Of a DNA stretch of 64,000 nucleotides, positions 1 to 10,403 are shown piece after piece. The notes under the pieces were generated by a model. The model made no database searches and was not told the origin of the DNA. It saw nothing but the letters and a program-made list of their open reading frames with translations. Every line of letters starts with the position of its first letter. Position 1 is the first letter of the stretch. The translations under genes were made by a program, and so were the position numbers. Source of the stretch: Colias croceus (lineage: Eukaryota; Arthropoda; Insecta; Lepidoptera; Pieridae); the NCBI RefSeq assembly GCF_905220415.1, contig NC_059565.1, forward strand, positions 2,814,501-2,878,500, given 5' to 3'.

Positions 1-55
1 TGGACAGAATAATTTGGCGATTTGAGAACTAGAACCAGTGCCCTAATTCCCCTTT

Positions 56-2725
56 CTAATGTAGCTCAACATCAACATTAGCTCTTTTCAGACGTTTCCT
101 GGGTTTTAGTTTAAGCAATTGCTGGGAGAGTGGATTTGGATGCATTACAAGTCTTTGCTTATGCTTCTTGAGGTATTTAGTAGCTTCTTCCTTAATTGTA
201 GGCATTTCTAAGTACTCATGAATTTCAGAGTTGCGAGTGAACCATGGAGCTGCTGTGAGCACTCTTAAGATTTTGTTTTGCACCCTTTGCATGCACATTA
301 GGTTGGATTCGCTAGCGGAGGCCCAGAGTTGAATACCATATGTCCAAATAGGTTTTATTACTGCGCAGTACACTCTAAGTTTATTGCTTAGAGAAAGTGT
401 GGATTGTCTACCTAAGAGCCAAAGTAAGTTTTTGAAGCGGAAGTTAACTTCTGTCTTCTTCTTCTTTATATGATCTTTCCAGGTGAGCCTACGATCTAAG
501 TAGAAGCCGAGGTACTTCACGCAATTAGACTGTGGTAGAGTTTCTTGGCCCAAATGGACAGGCGGGCAGAGACCATGTCTAAGTGCAAATGTGATGTGAT
601 GTGATTTAGGCGCACTTGCTCTTATGCGCCACTTATCTAGCCAATCTTGGGTTTTATTTAGCTGATTTTGAAGAATATAGCTAGCTTTCTCTCGATCTGG
701 ATTGCATACTAGAAATGCGGCGTCATCGGCAAATGTTGCTATAGATACCCCTGGGTGTTGGGGAAGGTCGCTAGTGAAAATATTATATAAGACCGGGCCT
801 AGTACAGATCCTTGAGGGACACCAGCTAAGCAAGCGAAGAGAGATGATCTGGCATCATGAACCTTAACCTGGAACATCCTTTCGCTGAGGTAAGATTCAA
901 GAAGTAAGTAATAGGAGTGAGGTAAAAACAGTTTGATCTTGCAAAGTAGACCCCTGTGCCACACTCGATCAAAAGCTTGCTGGACATCGAGGAAGGCGGC
1001 CGAACAGTATTCCTTATTTTCAAGACATTCCCTAATAATTTGGTAAACGCGATGAACCTGTTCTACCGTGGAGTGCTGGTCTCGGAATCCGTATTGATGG
1101 TCTGGAATCAACTGAACTTGCTGTAGATCTGTTTTCAATCTATGCAGAACTACTCTTTCCCATAGCTTGGATAAGATCGGAGTAAGGCTGATAGGACGAT
1201 AAGATTGTGCTTCATTAGCTGGTTTCCCAGGTTTGGGAACCATTACAATTTGCGATATTTTCCAAAGAGCAGGAACGTACGATATTTTAAGAGAGCTATT
1301 TATGAGAATAGTGAGGAAGACGATTGCTTTTCGTGGGAGTTCTTTTAGGATCTTAGCGTTAATCAAGTCGAAGCCTGGAGCTTTTTTGGAGTCCATTATA
1401 GAGATAAGTCTGGATAGCTCACGTTGCGTTGTTAGGCGCAGGGGTGGACAAAGTTGAACATCTTGCTTAAGGATGGTGTCTATTTCGGAATCCTCGGGTG
1501 TATTAGGTTCATTTGGTTTAAAGATGTTAGCTAGGTGGCTTGCGAAGACATCAGCTTTCTCTTGATCAGTGCGCGCCCATGAGTCGTTTGATCTAATGGG
1601 TGGAGAACAATTCTGTGGTTGTGGAATATTTTTAGTTGCTTTCCAGAGCGAGTGGACTCCATAAGCTTCAGGAGACATCCTTTCGAGATTACTTTTTAGA
1701 GAATTATCTCTGGCTTCTTTGAGAAGATTTTTAAGGTCCTTAATAGCACGATTTAAGCGACTTTTATCTGTTCTGTTTCTAGATATCTGCCAGACTCTCC
1801 GAAGTCGTCTCTTCTCAGCAATTTTTTCACGAATTTCAATAGGAGTAGGAGTATTATATGCTTTGTGTTTTAATTCAGGAGTACTTATCCATGCAGCCAC
1901 TTGAATGAGGTTTGTAATATAAAGACAAGCATTATCTACTTCATCTGCCGACTTCATTTGAAGTTTTAGTGTGATATTTTCTTCAAGGTATTGTCTGAAG
2001 TTCACCCAATTTGTTTTATGATTGTAGAGCGTGTCGTTATTTGGAATGCGATTTATAATACCTATACTAAGTCTTAATATAATTGGAGTGTGGTCTGAAG
2101 ATCCGTCAAGACTGGATTCGATTTGAGTGTATTTTGGACAGATATTTTTTATGATGAAGAAGTCGAGAAGATCCGGAATTTTGTTATTGTCCGTGGGCCA
2201 GTACGTGGGTTCTCCTGTTGACAATGTTGTTAGATGATTAATGTCCACAGATTTCTTAAGTTCGCGTCCCCTGGTTAACGTAAGCCGAGAGCCCCAATGT
2301 GTGTGTTTCGCGTTCCAGTCTCCTCCTGATATAAACCTTTTACCAAGAGTGCGAAAATACGAGGTGAACATATCATCACTAATTCTATGTTTAGGCGGAC
2401 AGTAAACAGCAGAGATATTAATAGCACCGAGACGGTCTTCTACTCTTACAGTTGTAGCTTGCAGGTGTTTTGCAGGAAAAGGTTCCAATAGACAATGTTT
2501 TACACTATTTTTTACGACAACTGCAGAACCACCATGTGCAACGCCATCGGGATGAGAAGTAAAATAAACACAAAAACCAGGTATGCATATTTGACTTCTT
2601 TCTGTTGTATGTGACTCAGAGATAAGACAGACGTCAATCCTGTTTTCTTTAAGAAATATTTCTAGTTCATTTGTGTTGGGAGTAATGCCGTTGATGTTCC
2701 AGGCAGCTATAGCAAGAGAAGTCAT
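56..2725 (-). CDS. ORF2: endonuclease-reverse transcriptase of Jockey-like LINE
   Basis: An 889-residue polyprotein that would nick target DNA and copy the element RNA onto it. The N-terminus is an apurinic-type endonuclease: AAWNING near residue 8, a metal-binding GGDWNAKHTHWGS block and a SSDHTP block. The reverse transcriptase follows, with the PGFD and SYRPISL blocks, the GVPQGSVLGPVLY motif and the catalytic FADD at about residues 665-668. It ends in a Cys-poor tail with no RNase H, as in Jockey elements. Its start overlaps the ORF1 stop by 4 bases (2722-2725, ATGA), which suggests translation by termination-reinitiation. No stop or frameshift is seen, so the protein looks potentially active. 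Confidence 0.92.
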   Translation of the reverse strand: MTSLAIAAWNINGITPNTNELEIFLKENRIDVCLISESHTTERSQICIPGFCVYFTSHPDGVAHGGSAVVVKNSVKHCLLEPFPAKHLQATTVRVEDRLGAINISAVYCPPKHRISDDMFTSYFRTLGKRFISGGDWNAKHTHWGSRLTLTRGRELKKSVDINHLTTLSTGEPTYWPTDNNKIPDLLDFFIIKNICPKYTQIESSLDGSSDHTPIILRLSIGIINRIPNNDTLYNHKTNWVNFRQYLEENITLKLQMKSADEVDNACLYITNLIQVAAWISTPELKHKAYNTPTPIEIREKIAEKRRLRRVWQISRNRTDKSRLNRAIKDLKNLLKEARDNSLKSNLERMSPEAYGVHSLWKATKNIPQPQNCSPPIRSNDSWARTDQEKADVFASHLANIFKPNEPNTPEDSEIDTILKQDVQLCPPLRLTTQRELSRLISIMDSKKAPGFDLINAKILKELPRKAIVFLTILINSSLKISYVPALWKISQIVMVPKPGKPANEAQSYRPISLTPILSKLWERVVLHRLKTDLQQVQLIPDHQYGFRDQHSTVEQVHRVYQIIRECLENKEYCSAAFLDVQQAFDRVWHRGLLCKIKLFLPHSYYLLLESYLSERMFQVKVHDARSSLFACLAGVPQGSVLGPVLYNIFTSDLPQHPGVSIATFADDAAFLVCNPDREKASYILQNQLNKTQDWLDKWRIRASAPKSHHITFALRHGLCPPVHLGQETLPQSNCVKYLGFYLDRRLTWKDHIKKKKTEVNFRFKNLLWLLGRQSTLSLSNKLRVYCAVIKPIWTYGIQLWASASESNLMCMQRVQNKILRVLTAAPWFTRNSEIHEYLEMPTIKEEATKYLKKHKQRLVMHPNPLSQQLLKLKPRKRLKRANVDVELH

Positions 2726-3873
2726 TTTGTAATTTTTGAAATGAGGGTAGAGATAAGACTCACCAAGGAGCCTATTTGTTGAATGAGAATATCTAGCTTT
2801 TCACTTTGTTTTATTAGGATATGTTCTAACTTGTTGTTTTGTTCCTGGGTGTCCTGCCTTAGCTCTTGATTACTATTATATCTTTCTCCAGAAACAACTG
2901 AGGCATAAGTTCTCTGATGCATTTCGTTTGGGGTTGGCACAATATTGGGGCTAGCAGTGGGCGGAGCTGTAATATTGTTATGGTTTGTCCTTGTAGTGCG
3001 AGGTTTATTACGGCGTGCTAAAATCTCTTTATATACTTCACATCCTTTGTAGTTGGCCGGGTGATTACAAGAACATAAAGCGCACTTAGCCGGTGTTGAT
3101 CTGTCTTTCTTCATACATTCTGAGGTTTTGTGTCCTTCACCACATTTGACGCATCTGTACGGACGCATACAATTGTTTTTGGAGTGTCCATATTGTTGGC
3201 ATCTCTGGCATTGCACAATGGAATTAGATTTACGTGGATCTTCTATCTTAACTTTTTGGTTGTAGATATATTGAATATTCTTGATTTCGCGATTATTTAT
3301 ACTTTGTTCAACACACACAAAGAAAGTAGACGTTGGTAATTTCTCTGGACCATAGCGAGCATTAATAATTTCACCTACAATTTTGTTGTTGGAACCTTCA
3401 ACTGCTTCTCGAATAGCTTCGTGCGGTGTGCTGTGGTGAAGATTTTTAATGATAAAACGGTAACATTTGGAATCTTTAGGTGTAAATGTATGGCCGATTA
3501 AACCGTTTTCTCGTATAACCGAAATAACTTTCTTGTAGCTTTCTATAGTATTCATCATTACTCTAATGATGTTTTTGTTTACTATTCTGTAGTTAAACTC
3601 AGATCGACTTACAGCTGTACTTATAAGTTTTGTGAGCTCATTAAGATCCTCAATGCCATAGAGAATTATCGGGGGAGGCTTGCTCACTGGTATTGGCGCA
3701 TTATTCTCATCTTCAGTGAGATCGATGGGTAGGTTAGCAAACCTATTTCCAACTTGAGTTGAAGGTCCGGGTGGTGATAGCTCAGAAACTTTTCGTTTTT
3801 TGCTCCAAGGGACGCGTTGCCAAGCCGGTGGCTGCTTTTCAGAGGTAAGCATTTCAGAATCTGGACCAGGCAT
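2722..3873 (-). CDS. ORF1: nucleic-acid-binding Gag-like protein of Jockey-like LINE
   Basis: A 383-residue protein expected to coat the element RNA. The first 60 or so residues are Pro/Ser-rich. The middle (about residues 65-205) resembles the PRE_C2HC domain found next to zinc knuckles in Jockey-type Gag proteins. Three zinc-knuckle-like motifs follow in a row: CQRCQQYGHSKNNC, CVKCGEGHKTSEC and a looser CALCSCNHPANYKGC. A hydrophilic, Asn/Thr-rich tail ends in a short hydrophobic heptad-like stretch. The start ATG at 3873 is followed by an uninterrupted frame to the overlap with ORF2. Confidence 0.88.
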   Translation of the reverse strand: MPGPDSEMLTSEKQPPAWQRVPWSKKRKVSELSPPGPSTQVGNRFANLPIDLTEDENNAPIPVSKPPPIILYGIEDLNELTKLISTAVSRSEFNYRIVNKNIIRVMMNTIESYKKVISVIRENGLIGHTFTPKDSKCYRFIIKNLHHSTPHEAIREAVEGSNNKIVGEIINARYGPEKLPTSTFFVCVEQSINNREIKNIQYIYNQKVKIEDPRKSNSIVQCQRCQQYGHSKNNCMRPYRCVKCGEGHKTSECMKKDRSTPAKCALCSCNHPANYKGCEVYKEILARRNKPRTTRTNHNNITAPPTASPNIVPTPNEMHQRTYASVVSGERYNSNQELRQDTQEQNNKLEHILIKQSEKLDILIQQIGSLVSLISTLISKITK

Positions 3874-4014
3874 TTCTGCGGTGTTTGAATTTAGCTCTGA
3901 ACTTAGTAAGGTAGACGATGTTCCTCCGCATTCTTTTGATACCGAATCCGTAACAACAAAATTGCAATAAAAAAAGACACATTCACATACATAAGTATTT
4001 ATTTTATTTCCCAG

Positions 4015-7000
4015 GTCCGTTCGATGACAACAACAACTGACGAAATATACTTAGGCGCTACGGTGCGAGATGTGAACGACTTCTTTGAACAAGAGACTGC
4101 GTTCTTACAAGAGTATTATTCGCATCTGAAGGAAGCTGTCACTAAAGTGGACCGGATGACGTCTAAACATAAAGGTAAATAATTATTAGAGCTAGCGTGC
4201 AAGAGCAACTTTTGTCTCGTTCACTATTTAGTCTCTCCCATCAACTCTATGGGCTAGTAAGAAAGTGCGCGCACGTAGCGACGCAACTCCCCATACAGTT
4301 GATGGGAGAGACTAAATAGTGAACGAGACAAAAGTTGCTCGTGTGCGCTAGCTCTTATTTGTTTGGTTCACAAGTTGGAATTGACACAAACAGGCTTAAA
4401 AACTATTTTCTAAAAACATTTGCGGTGTAATTCCTAAATTAGTGAGCTAAATATTAATGTAATATTAATAAGAAGTTGTTCGTAATAAGTGTTATTAAAA
4501 AATTAAAAATCAATAATATATGATTTTACATAATCTATACTAATATTATAAAGCTGAAGAGTTTTTTTGTTTGATCGCGCTAATCTCAGGAACTACTGGT
4601 TCGATTTGAAAAATTGTTTCAATGTTAGGTATCCCATTCATCCGTTCCCGTAGTAGTTCCTGAGATTAGCGCGTTCTAATAAACAAACTTCAGCTTCCTC
4701 GATGAACGGGCTATCTAACACCGAAAGAATTTTTCAAATCAGACCAATAGTTCCTGAGATTATGGCGTTCAAACAAACAAACACTTCAGCTTTATAATAT
4801 TAAGTATAGATTGTTAAATATATGATTTATTATGTAGTAAGATATAAGTTACAGATTATGTAATATTGACATGATTTTAAAAGAGCAACTATGGAGTTTC
4901 TTGCCGATTCTTCTCCATAGATACTGCTTTCCGAATCGGTGGTAAATGTTAAAAATACTTATGTAATGACGATTCGAAAGTGCTACTAAATAGTAGTCTA
5001 ATTGAATAAATGAATTTTTGAGTTTGAGTTTGAGTTTGAATGAAATTTACAGTTTAATAAACATTATTAATGTAAATTTGCAGAAGTAGCCGACGCACAC
5101 ATAAAGCTGTCGTCGTGTATCACACAACTGGGGTCTCGGGAACAGCCGCCCACTGAACGGTTCCTGACTAGAGCCGCTGATACCTTTGATAAGTGTAGAG
5201 TGAGTATTTGGTTATATTTAAAGTTGATTTATTTATTTAGAGAATTTTTAAAAGCATAAGCATAATATGTGATTCAGAATAACATATGAAATGCTTGAAC
5301 TTGGCAAAGTTAGTTGTGTATAAAATACTTACTAGCTTTCCGCCTGCGGCTTCGCCCGCGTTTACAAAGAAAAACCCGCATAGTTCCCGTTCCCGTGGGA
5401 TTTCCGGGATAAAACCTATTCTATTTCCCAGGGTAAAAAGTAGCCTATGTCCTTTCTCGGGTATCAAAATATCTCTATACCAAATTTCATGCAGTTGGTT
5501 CAGTAGTTAAGGCGTAATTGAGTAACAGACAAACAGACAGTCACTTTCGCATTTATAATATTAGTATGGATGAAGTCCCGTGTCCTCTAGTGGGGTAAGG
5601 GACAGATGCATTATGTATGATACATCTGTTTCACACAATTTGTGCAAGCATATCATGTTAATCACAATTGTAGGGTTATTAATTTACTTTGTTATTTATT
5701 TTTAAGAGTGAGTATTTTTAAAATTATATTTTAAATTAATTTATTTATTGAGAAAAGTTTTAGAGGCGTGTGTGCGAATCATGTTTATGAAAATGTTTGC
5801 GTAATTAATTTACTTGGTGTTGTTAATTTACTTCAAACACATTATAAAAATGATGAAATTATACTAATTTATCCCCTTGTCCTAATTGAAGTTTTTTATA
5901 TACTAGCTTACCGCCCGCGGCTTCGCCCGCTTTGTCTAAAACCTAATAAATTATATACTAAAACCTGCCTCTTGAATCACTCTATCTATAAAAAAAAAAC
6001 TGCATTAAAATCCGTTGCGTAGTTTTAAAAGATTTAAGCATACAAAGGGACATAGGGACAGAGAAAGCGACTTTGTTTTATACTATGTAGTGATGTATGC
6101 ACAATTTTGATAAAAATATGTACCTATGCGGCTTGCATGTTTTTATAAAACTTATCTTTGAATTCTATTATTATAATTACCTACTACATAATATTATATT
6201 ACGTATTAAAATAATAATTATACATGTAAACATCACTATAGCACGCAGAATAAGACAAATTTACACGAAAAAAGTCACTTTAGTACGTAATAATCAACTT
6301 TAGGAAAACTAGACAAAAAAAGAGTGTGTATACTTATGTACACGCGTTAGAAGTTATACTTCTTTGGCGTATGGAAAAAATACTAGAATATACAACTTGA
6401 ACATAGTTATCAATTTCCATACCACCTAGAACTAACTTCATGCTGTTAAATTTATGTGTCGGTGTGCGCGCGCATCGTAACAATTCACTCTCATCATTTT
6501 TCTCCATCGCGCCAAAAGAAGTATAACTTCAATTATTTGTTTTTCAACAGAAAATCGAAGGTCGCATGGCGTCAGATCAAGATCTAAAACTGGCGGACAC
6601 ACTCCGGTACTACATGCGCGACACGCACGCAGCTAAAGCCGTCCTTGTTAGACGACTCAGGTAATTATTATTCGACAATATACAACTTTTCATAGATTTT
6701 CCCACTGCTGGGACACGAACCTCCTATGGGTGTCCACGCCCAGGTCCATTAGGATTGATTGTTCATAAAATACGTCCAGCGAAATCAGTTTTTTTTTCAC
6801 CCCCTCCTCCCGATTGTCACGCATCACACAAACCCCCCCTTCCCCCCAGAAATATTTCGTCACAAAAAACTGCTATAAAAATTTTCCATTTTATTAATGT
6901 TGTGTCAGTATATAAAATATATTTATTACAGATGCTTAGCTGCCTACGAAGCTGCTAATAGAAATTTAGAACGCGCGAGGGCTAAGAACAAGGATGTGCA

Positions 7001-10000
7001 TGCCGTAAGTTAAAAAAAAATGTATAAATAATTATAATTATTATAAGATTAAACAAAATTTAATTTTACTACTGAAGCAATTATTAATTACAATATCAAC
7101 TATTACAATCTAGTAGAAGTAGTATTTTAAAATTACATTAACATACATATTTGATATTTTGAATCTACTACTGATTTAAATTGATCAAAATTGGTTCACA
7201 AATTTTTATATTTATCGTTAAATTTATACTACTTCTATGTTTTTGACTGTATGTACTATTGTTTGTAATTCACCTTTTAAAATACTGCATCAACGTTTTA
7301 TACAGCATGTTCTTTATAAATATAAAAACACAATTATCCGTCTATTTTACCCACAATTTATATTATGAATAGCTTTCTTTAAATAAGTATTAATTTTGAA
7401 CAATAATTAAATTTCAAACTCAAACATTTATTTATCCAATTAGACTTCTTCTAGAAGCACTTTTGAATCGTCATTACATATTTTTAACATTTACCACCGA
7501 TTCGGAAAGCAGTATCTATGGAGAAGAACCGGCAAGAAACTCCATAGTTGCTCTTTTAATGATAAGTAATAAGAAATGAATTTAGTAATTATATTTATAA
7601 AAAACACGCTGTATAATCCTTTTTCAATTAAAAATTTTATGTCAAATGTCAATTATTCACAAGCACATTATTTTCTTGCAAGCCAATGGAAGTACAAGAG
7701 GTAAATGCACGCTTAACACTTTTTTGTCATGAATTCTACACTAGGTCAAAAATATAAGATAAAAGGGGAAAAAATCGTACATGAGGGCCATAAAAAAACT
7801 TTTGGGTTATCATAAAAAACTAAAAATCAAATAGAATGTCGAATGTAAGAGAATAAGGGAAATACTAATAAGAACATATCTAGATATTCTAAAACTGACA
7901 GCAGTCTTTTAAAAAGCAACTTTACTACTTTCACACTCATAAAACATCAATCTAATGTTTACTTTTACAATTCACACCAAGCACACACTTACACATATAT
8001 ATTTATTCATTCATTTATTCATTAATTCATTCATTATTATTAATTAATACAGGCGGAACAAGCGCAATCGGAAGCTTGCGCACGATTCGAACAACTGTCC
8101 GCTCGTGCGAGAGAAGAACTCATAGATTTCAGAACGAGACGGGTTGCTGCGTTTAGAAAGAGGTGAGAAAATAAAAACAAATAAATACATTATACATTGC
8201 GTAATACGCGCTTGAGTGATTATACGCGGTTGAGTGATTATACGCGGTTGAGTGATTATACGCGTTTGAGTGATTATACGCTGGTGAGTGATTATACGCG
8301 CGTGAGTGATTATACGCGCGTGAGTGATTATACTCGGGTGAGTGATTATACGCGGGTGAGTGATTATGCGCGGGTGAGTGATTATACGCGAGTGAGTGAT
8401 TATATGTGCGTGACTGAATATACGCGCGTGAGTGATTACTGATTATACGCGCGTGAGTGATTATACGCGCTTGAGTGATTATACGCGGGTGAGTGATTAT
8501 ACGCGGGTGAGTGATTATACGCGAGTGAGTGATTATATGTGCATGACTGAATATAAGCGGGTGAGTGATAATACGCGGTTGAGTGATTGTACGCGGGTGA
8601 GTGATTATACGCGGGTGAGTGATTACGCGCGTGAGTGATTATACGCGCGTGAGTGATTATACGCGCGAGTGATTATAATGATGTTACGCATAATGTTTTT
8701 CTCTGTCACTCTACCTAAAATATTTATCATCTTTAACAGCTGGCAACCCTCATTTGCGGCCGGATTTAATTAAGCAACCATATATGATAATAATTAATAG
8801 AAAAAAATTAGCTTTAATTTGATATATGATTCATAAATGTGCGTTATGAGCGTAAAAATGTATCCAAAACACACCTGTTTGCACCAGGCTGCGAAGATGT
8901 TGCGGCCAGGTGGAACACGGCAACCGTGACATTTTAGAATCTTTATGTAATTTGCCGTGATGTAGACTACATTTTGTATAAAAAATAATAGAACGAAATT
9001 TTTTCCCCAAAATCAATTAGAAAAAATTTAATTAAAAGAAAGAAAGAAAAGAAATTTATTGCCAAAAAAGTAAACAGCCAAATACATTATAAAATTTGTC
9101 TTAAAATTAGGCAACGGATACAGCCTCAGCAAAATGCTGCACAAAAGCAGCGCTGATTTTCAGGCTGTACCGGCGATTGCGGTTCGTCTTAATATTAAAA
9201 AAGAATTAGTAGAAGTCTAGGTACTTTAAATAATACATTTATGCGGACATGGGTGTAAGTCTCATTTTAGTTAATACATTTATTAACTAAAATGAGACTT
9301 TACACCCATGTCCGCACGATGCAGACCGGAGTCAAAGAATGAATTTATACATTTTAATAATTATAAAAACGTAAGCTTGGATGCTAATTCAGAGAAATCG
9401 CACCCACACTCTATTCCCGTGCGAACGGCGTATTCAGCAGTTTCGTATGAAGGCAGGACCGTAACTTCCTATAAGTAACTAGACTAACAATCGCGTGTTA
9501 AAAGGTCGTCTAAAATGTCCAAGCGGCGTTGTATAAAACATTCATTGAAATTAGCACCTTATTTCGTGGCAGTAATGTTCAAAGTCCATTGTATTGCTCA
9601 TTAGAAAACTCTGCCTATTACACACGTAGGCAGAGTTTTGTTTCAGACAATTTTTTACTTTTGAGCGTGTTTGTGTGTCTTAATTGTTTATAATACTAAT
9701 TATATACTTGAGATGTCTAATATGTGTTTCTATACAGATTTTATGATGAGGAATTATTTTTTGTTTGTTTGTTACGATAAAAAAGGACTAGATCGAAATC
9801 ATGTCTCGAAAATATTTTTATCACTAGCTGCACCCTGCGGTTTTACCCGTATTGCTCGACTCCTAAAATCATATTGCCTATAGCCTGCTTCAATAAATTA
9901 TGTGCTATCTAAAACTGAAATTATTTTTCAAGCTGGACCAGTATTTCCTCCATACTACTGACAGATTTTTCGTTGTTTCGCTGCCGCTCGCGAATGCGTC

Positions 10001-10380
10001 GGTGTACGAACGGCGTTAGTGCGTTCAAGCAAACAAACCTTCGAGCATTATCATCTTAATATATATAAATCTCGTGTCACAATGTTTGTCCTCAATGGAC
10101 TCCTAAACCACTTAACCGATTATAATAAAATTCGCACACCATGTGCAGTTCGATCCAACTTGAGAGATAGGATAGTTTAAATCTCAAATCGTTTTAGAGA
10201 AAGCGGGCGAAGCCGCGGGCGGTAAGCTAGTAAAACTATAGATTTTTATTTTATTTCTGTAAATAACTAATATATTTTTTTTTCAGTTTGATAGAATTGG
10301 CCGAACTTGAGATTAAACATGCGCGCGCGCAACAAGAGTTGTTCAGGAAATCTCTGCAAATGTTGAAGGAGTGTCAATAG
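4015..10380 (+). CDS. Snx6: Sorting nexin 5/6 family protein, C-terminal BAR half (partial)
   Basis: Six exons join in frame: 4015-4174, 5084-5199, 6551-6660, 6932-7004, 8053-8162 and 10287-10380 (stop TAG). They encode 220 residues, the BAR-domain half of SNX5/SNX6. Family landmarks include DVNDFFEQE, VDRMTSKHK, EGRMASDQDLKLADTLRYYM, AKNKDVHA, FRTRRVAAFRKS and the closing LIELAELEIKHARAQQ. In this family the dimeric helical BAR domain bends endosomal membrane in the retromer/ESCPE-1 sorting coat and follows an N-terminal PX domain. The PX exons lie to the left of the window. Every junction has a GT donor and AG acceptor and keeps phase. The last residues (KSLQMLKECQ) end without an extra tail. 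The introns are swollen by transposons and an 18-bp minisatellite. Confidence 0.9.
4188..4357. mobile_element. Hairpin MITE in SNX6 intron
   Basis: Two arms of about 68 bases (4188-4256 and 4290-4357) are almost perfect reverse complements. The outer ends read AGAGCTAGCG and CGCTAGCTCT, with a short loop between. This is a foldback-type non-autonomous element with no coding capacity. It begins 13 bases after the 5' splice site at 4175. Confidence 0.75.
4534..4810. mobile_element. Pair of inverted Helitron-like fragments (family A)
   Basis: A family A left end (TCTATACTAATATTATAAAG, then GCTGAAGAG) starts at 4534. A second left end of the same family faces it and finishes at 4810. The bodies share the CTCAGGAACTACTGG motif with copies elsewhere in the window. 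Neither half has its own CTAG end, so this is a head-to-head pair of truncated copies. Confidence 0.7.
4884..5041 (+). repeat. 3' end of a LINE with (GAGTTT)n tail
   Basis: The same segment recurs at 7412-7560 (-), 14233-14333 (-), 53170-53315 (+) and 61471-61592 (-). It contains GAGCAACTATGGAGTTTC, a block around CCGAATCGGTGGTAAATG, and an end in TTGAATAAATG followed by GAGTTT repeats. All copies share the 3' end and differ in length at the 5' side, as 5'-truncated non-LTR retrotransposons do. The AATAAA-like motif precedes the tail. Confidence 0.65.
5332..5570 (-). mobile_element. Helitron-like element, family B, complete ends
   Basis: On the minus strand the copy starts TCCATACTAATATTATAAAT and ends in CTAG, with flanking A and T as expected for Helitron insertion between A and T. 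A GC-rich hairpin (CGGGCGAAGCCGCAGGCGG) sits just before the CTAG end. The body includes the GTCTGT-repeat tract. Related copies lie at 40143-40385 (-) and 54331-54561 (+). Confidence 0.75.
5903..6093 (-). mobile_element. Helitron-like element, family C, complete ends
   Basis: On the minus strand the copy starts TCACTACATAGTATAAAACA and ends with the hairpin GCGGGCGAAGCCGCGGGCGG, then TAAGCTAG. It is flanked by A and T. Other family C copies are at 18490-18668, 35182-35325, 55845-56031, 57115-57262 and 57740-57928. Confidence 0.75.
6316..6540. mobile_element. MITE related to the AAGTTTCACTTC hairpin family (G)
   Basis: The left part has AGAAGTTATACTTCTTTGGCG and the right part CGCGCCAAAAGAAGTATAAC, giving inverted ends around an internal non-coding body. 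The layout matches the G family at 10404-10566 and 38451-38631, with TATAC in place of TTCAC. It abuts the acceptor site of the SNX6 exon at 6551. Confidence 0.55.
7412..7560 (-). repeat. 3' end of a LINE, (GAGTTT)n-tail family
   Basis: A minus-strand copy of the same 3' segment seen at 4884-5041. It runs from the tail side (TTTCAAACTCAAACATTTAT) to GGAGTTTCTTGCCGGTTC on the complementary strand. It is intronic and non-coding. Confidence 0.6.
8199..8680. repeat. 18-bp minisatellite in SNX6 intron 5
   Basis: About 26 imperfect tandem copies of an 18-base unit, roughly TACGCGSGTGAGTGATTA. One shorter register slip lies near 8428-8436. Because 18 is a multiple of three, the array reads open as a repeat of T-R-[VL]-S-D-Y, but it starts 36 bases after a good splice donor (8163) and is not a gene. 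Units differ mainly at the CGCGC/CGCGG/CGGTT positions. Variants with ATGTGCGTGAC recur twice (8401 and 8535), showing that a block of several units was duplicated. Confidence 0.92.
9040..9190 (-). repeat. 3' end fragment of a LINE, (TTTC)n tail
   Basis: Read on the minus strand, a GC-richer segment (CCGGTACAGCCTGAAAATC onwards) leads to GGCAATAAATTTC and a tail of TTTC repeats. A polyadenylation-like signal before a simple tail is typical of a 5'-truncated non-LTR retrotransposon. Confidence 0.5.
9241..9316. repeat. Near-perfect palindrome (hairpin element)
   Basis: The two arms, GCGGACATGGGTGTAAGTCT on the left and its complement on the right, are nearly perfect reverse complements with almost no loop. 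No coding capacity. Probably a very short foldback element in SNX6 intron 5. Confidence 0.7.
9520..9660 (+). mobile_element. Short hairpin MITE, AGGCAGAGTTTT family
   Basis: The segment reads CACCTTATTTCGTGGCAGTA, then GTTCAAAGTCCATTGTATTG, then a stem ACTCTGCCTA...TAGGCAGAGT. The same three blocks recur at 19930-20060 and 39930-40110 and, reversed, at 62630-62760. It is therefore a dispersed family with a terminal stem-loop. No open frame. Confidence 0.65.
10061..10230 (+). mobile_element. Helitron-like element, family D
   Basis: Starts in an ATATATAAATCTCGTGTCAC left end and finishes with the hairpin CGGGCGAAGCCGCGGGCGG, then TAAGCTAG, followed by T. The body reads GTTTGTCCTCAATGGACTCC and continues to the CAACTTGAGAGATAGGATAG block. 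Other copies lie at 16405-18342 (interrupted) and 55690-55815. Confidence 0.7.
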
Positions 10381-10403
10381 ATATTAATTTATTATTTATA
10401 TAA

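Larger units (their letters stand above)
1..3950 (-). mobile_element. Jockey-like non-LTR retrotransposon, 3' end cut by window edge
   Basis: Two long open frames lie on the minus strand in the order ORF1 (2722-3873) then ORF2 (56-2725). Together with a short 5' leader up to about 3950 they form a non-LTR retrotransposon. There is no RNase H domain after the reverse transcriptase, and ORF1 is of the PRE_C2HC/zinc-knuckle type; both fit the Jockey clade. Both frames are uninterrupted, so the copy is young. The 3' end and any tail lie outside the window, so no target-site duplication could be checked. The element sits antisense in the SNX6 intron, with its 5' edge only about 60 bases before the exon that starts at 4015. 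Confidence 0.88.

Noticed and set aside
8197..8638. Open frames encoding tandem TRVSDY repeats, looking like a repetitive protein
   Set aside because: They result from an 18-bp minisatellite in an intron; unit length is a multiple of three, and there is no splice or start context.
8199..8680. CRISPR-like array
   Set aside because: The repeats are directly tandem with no unique spacers, and the genome is eukaryotic.
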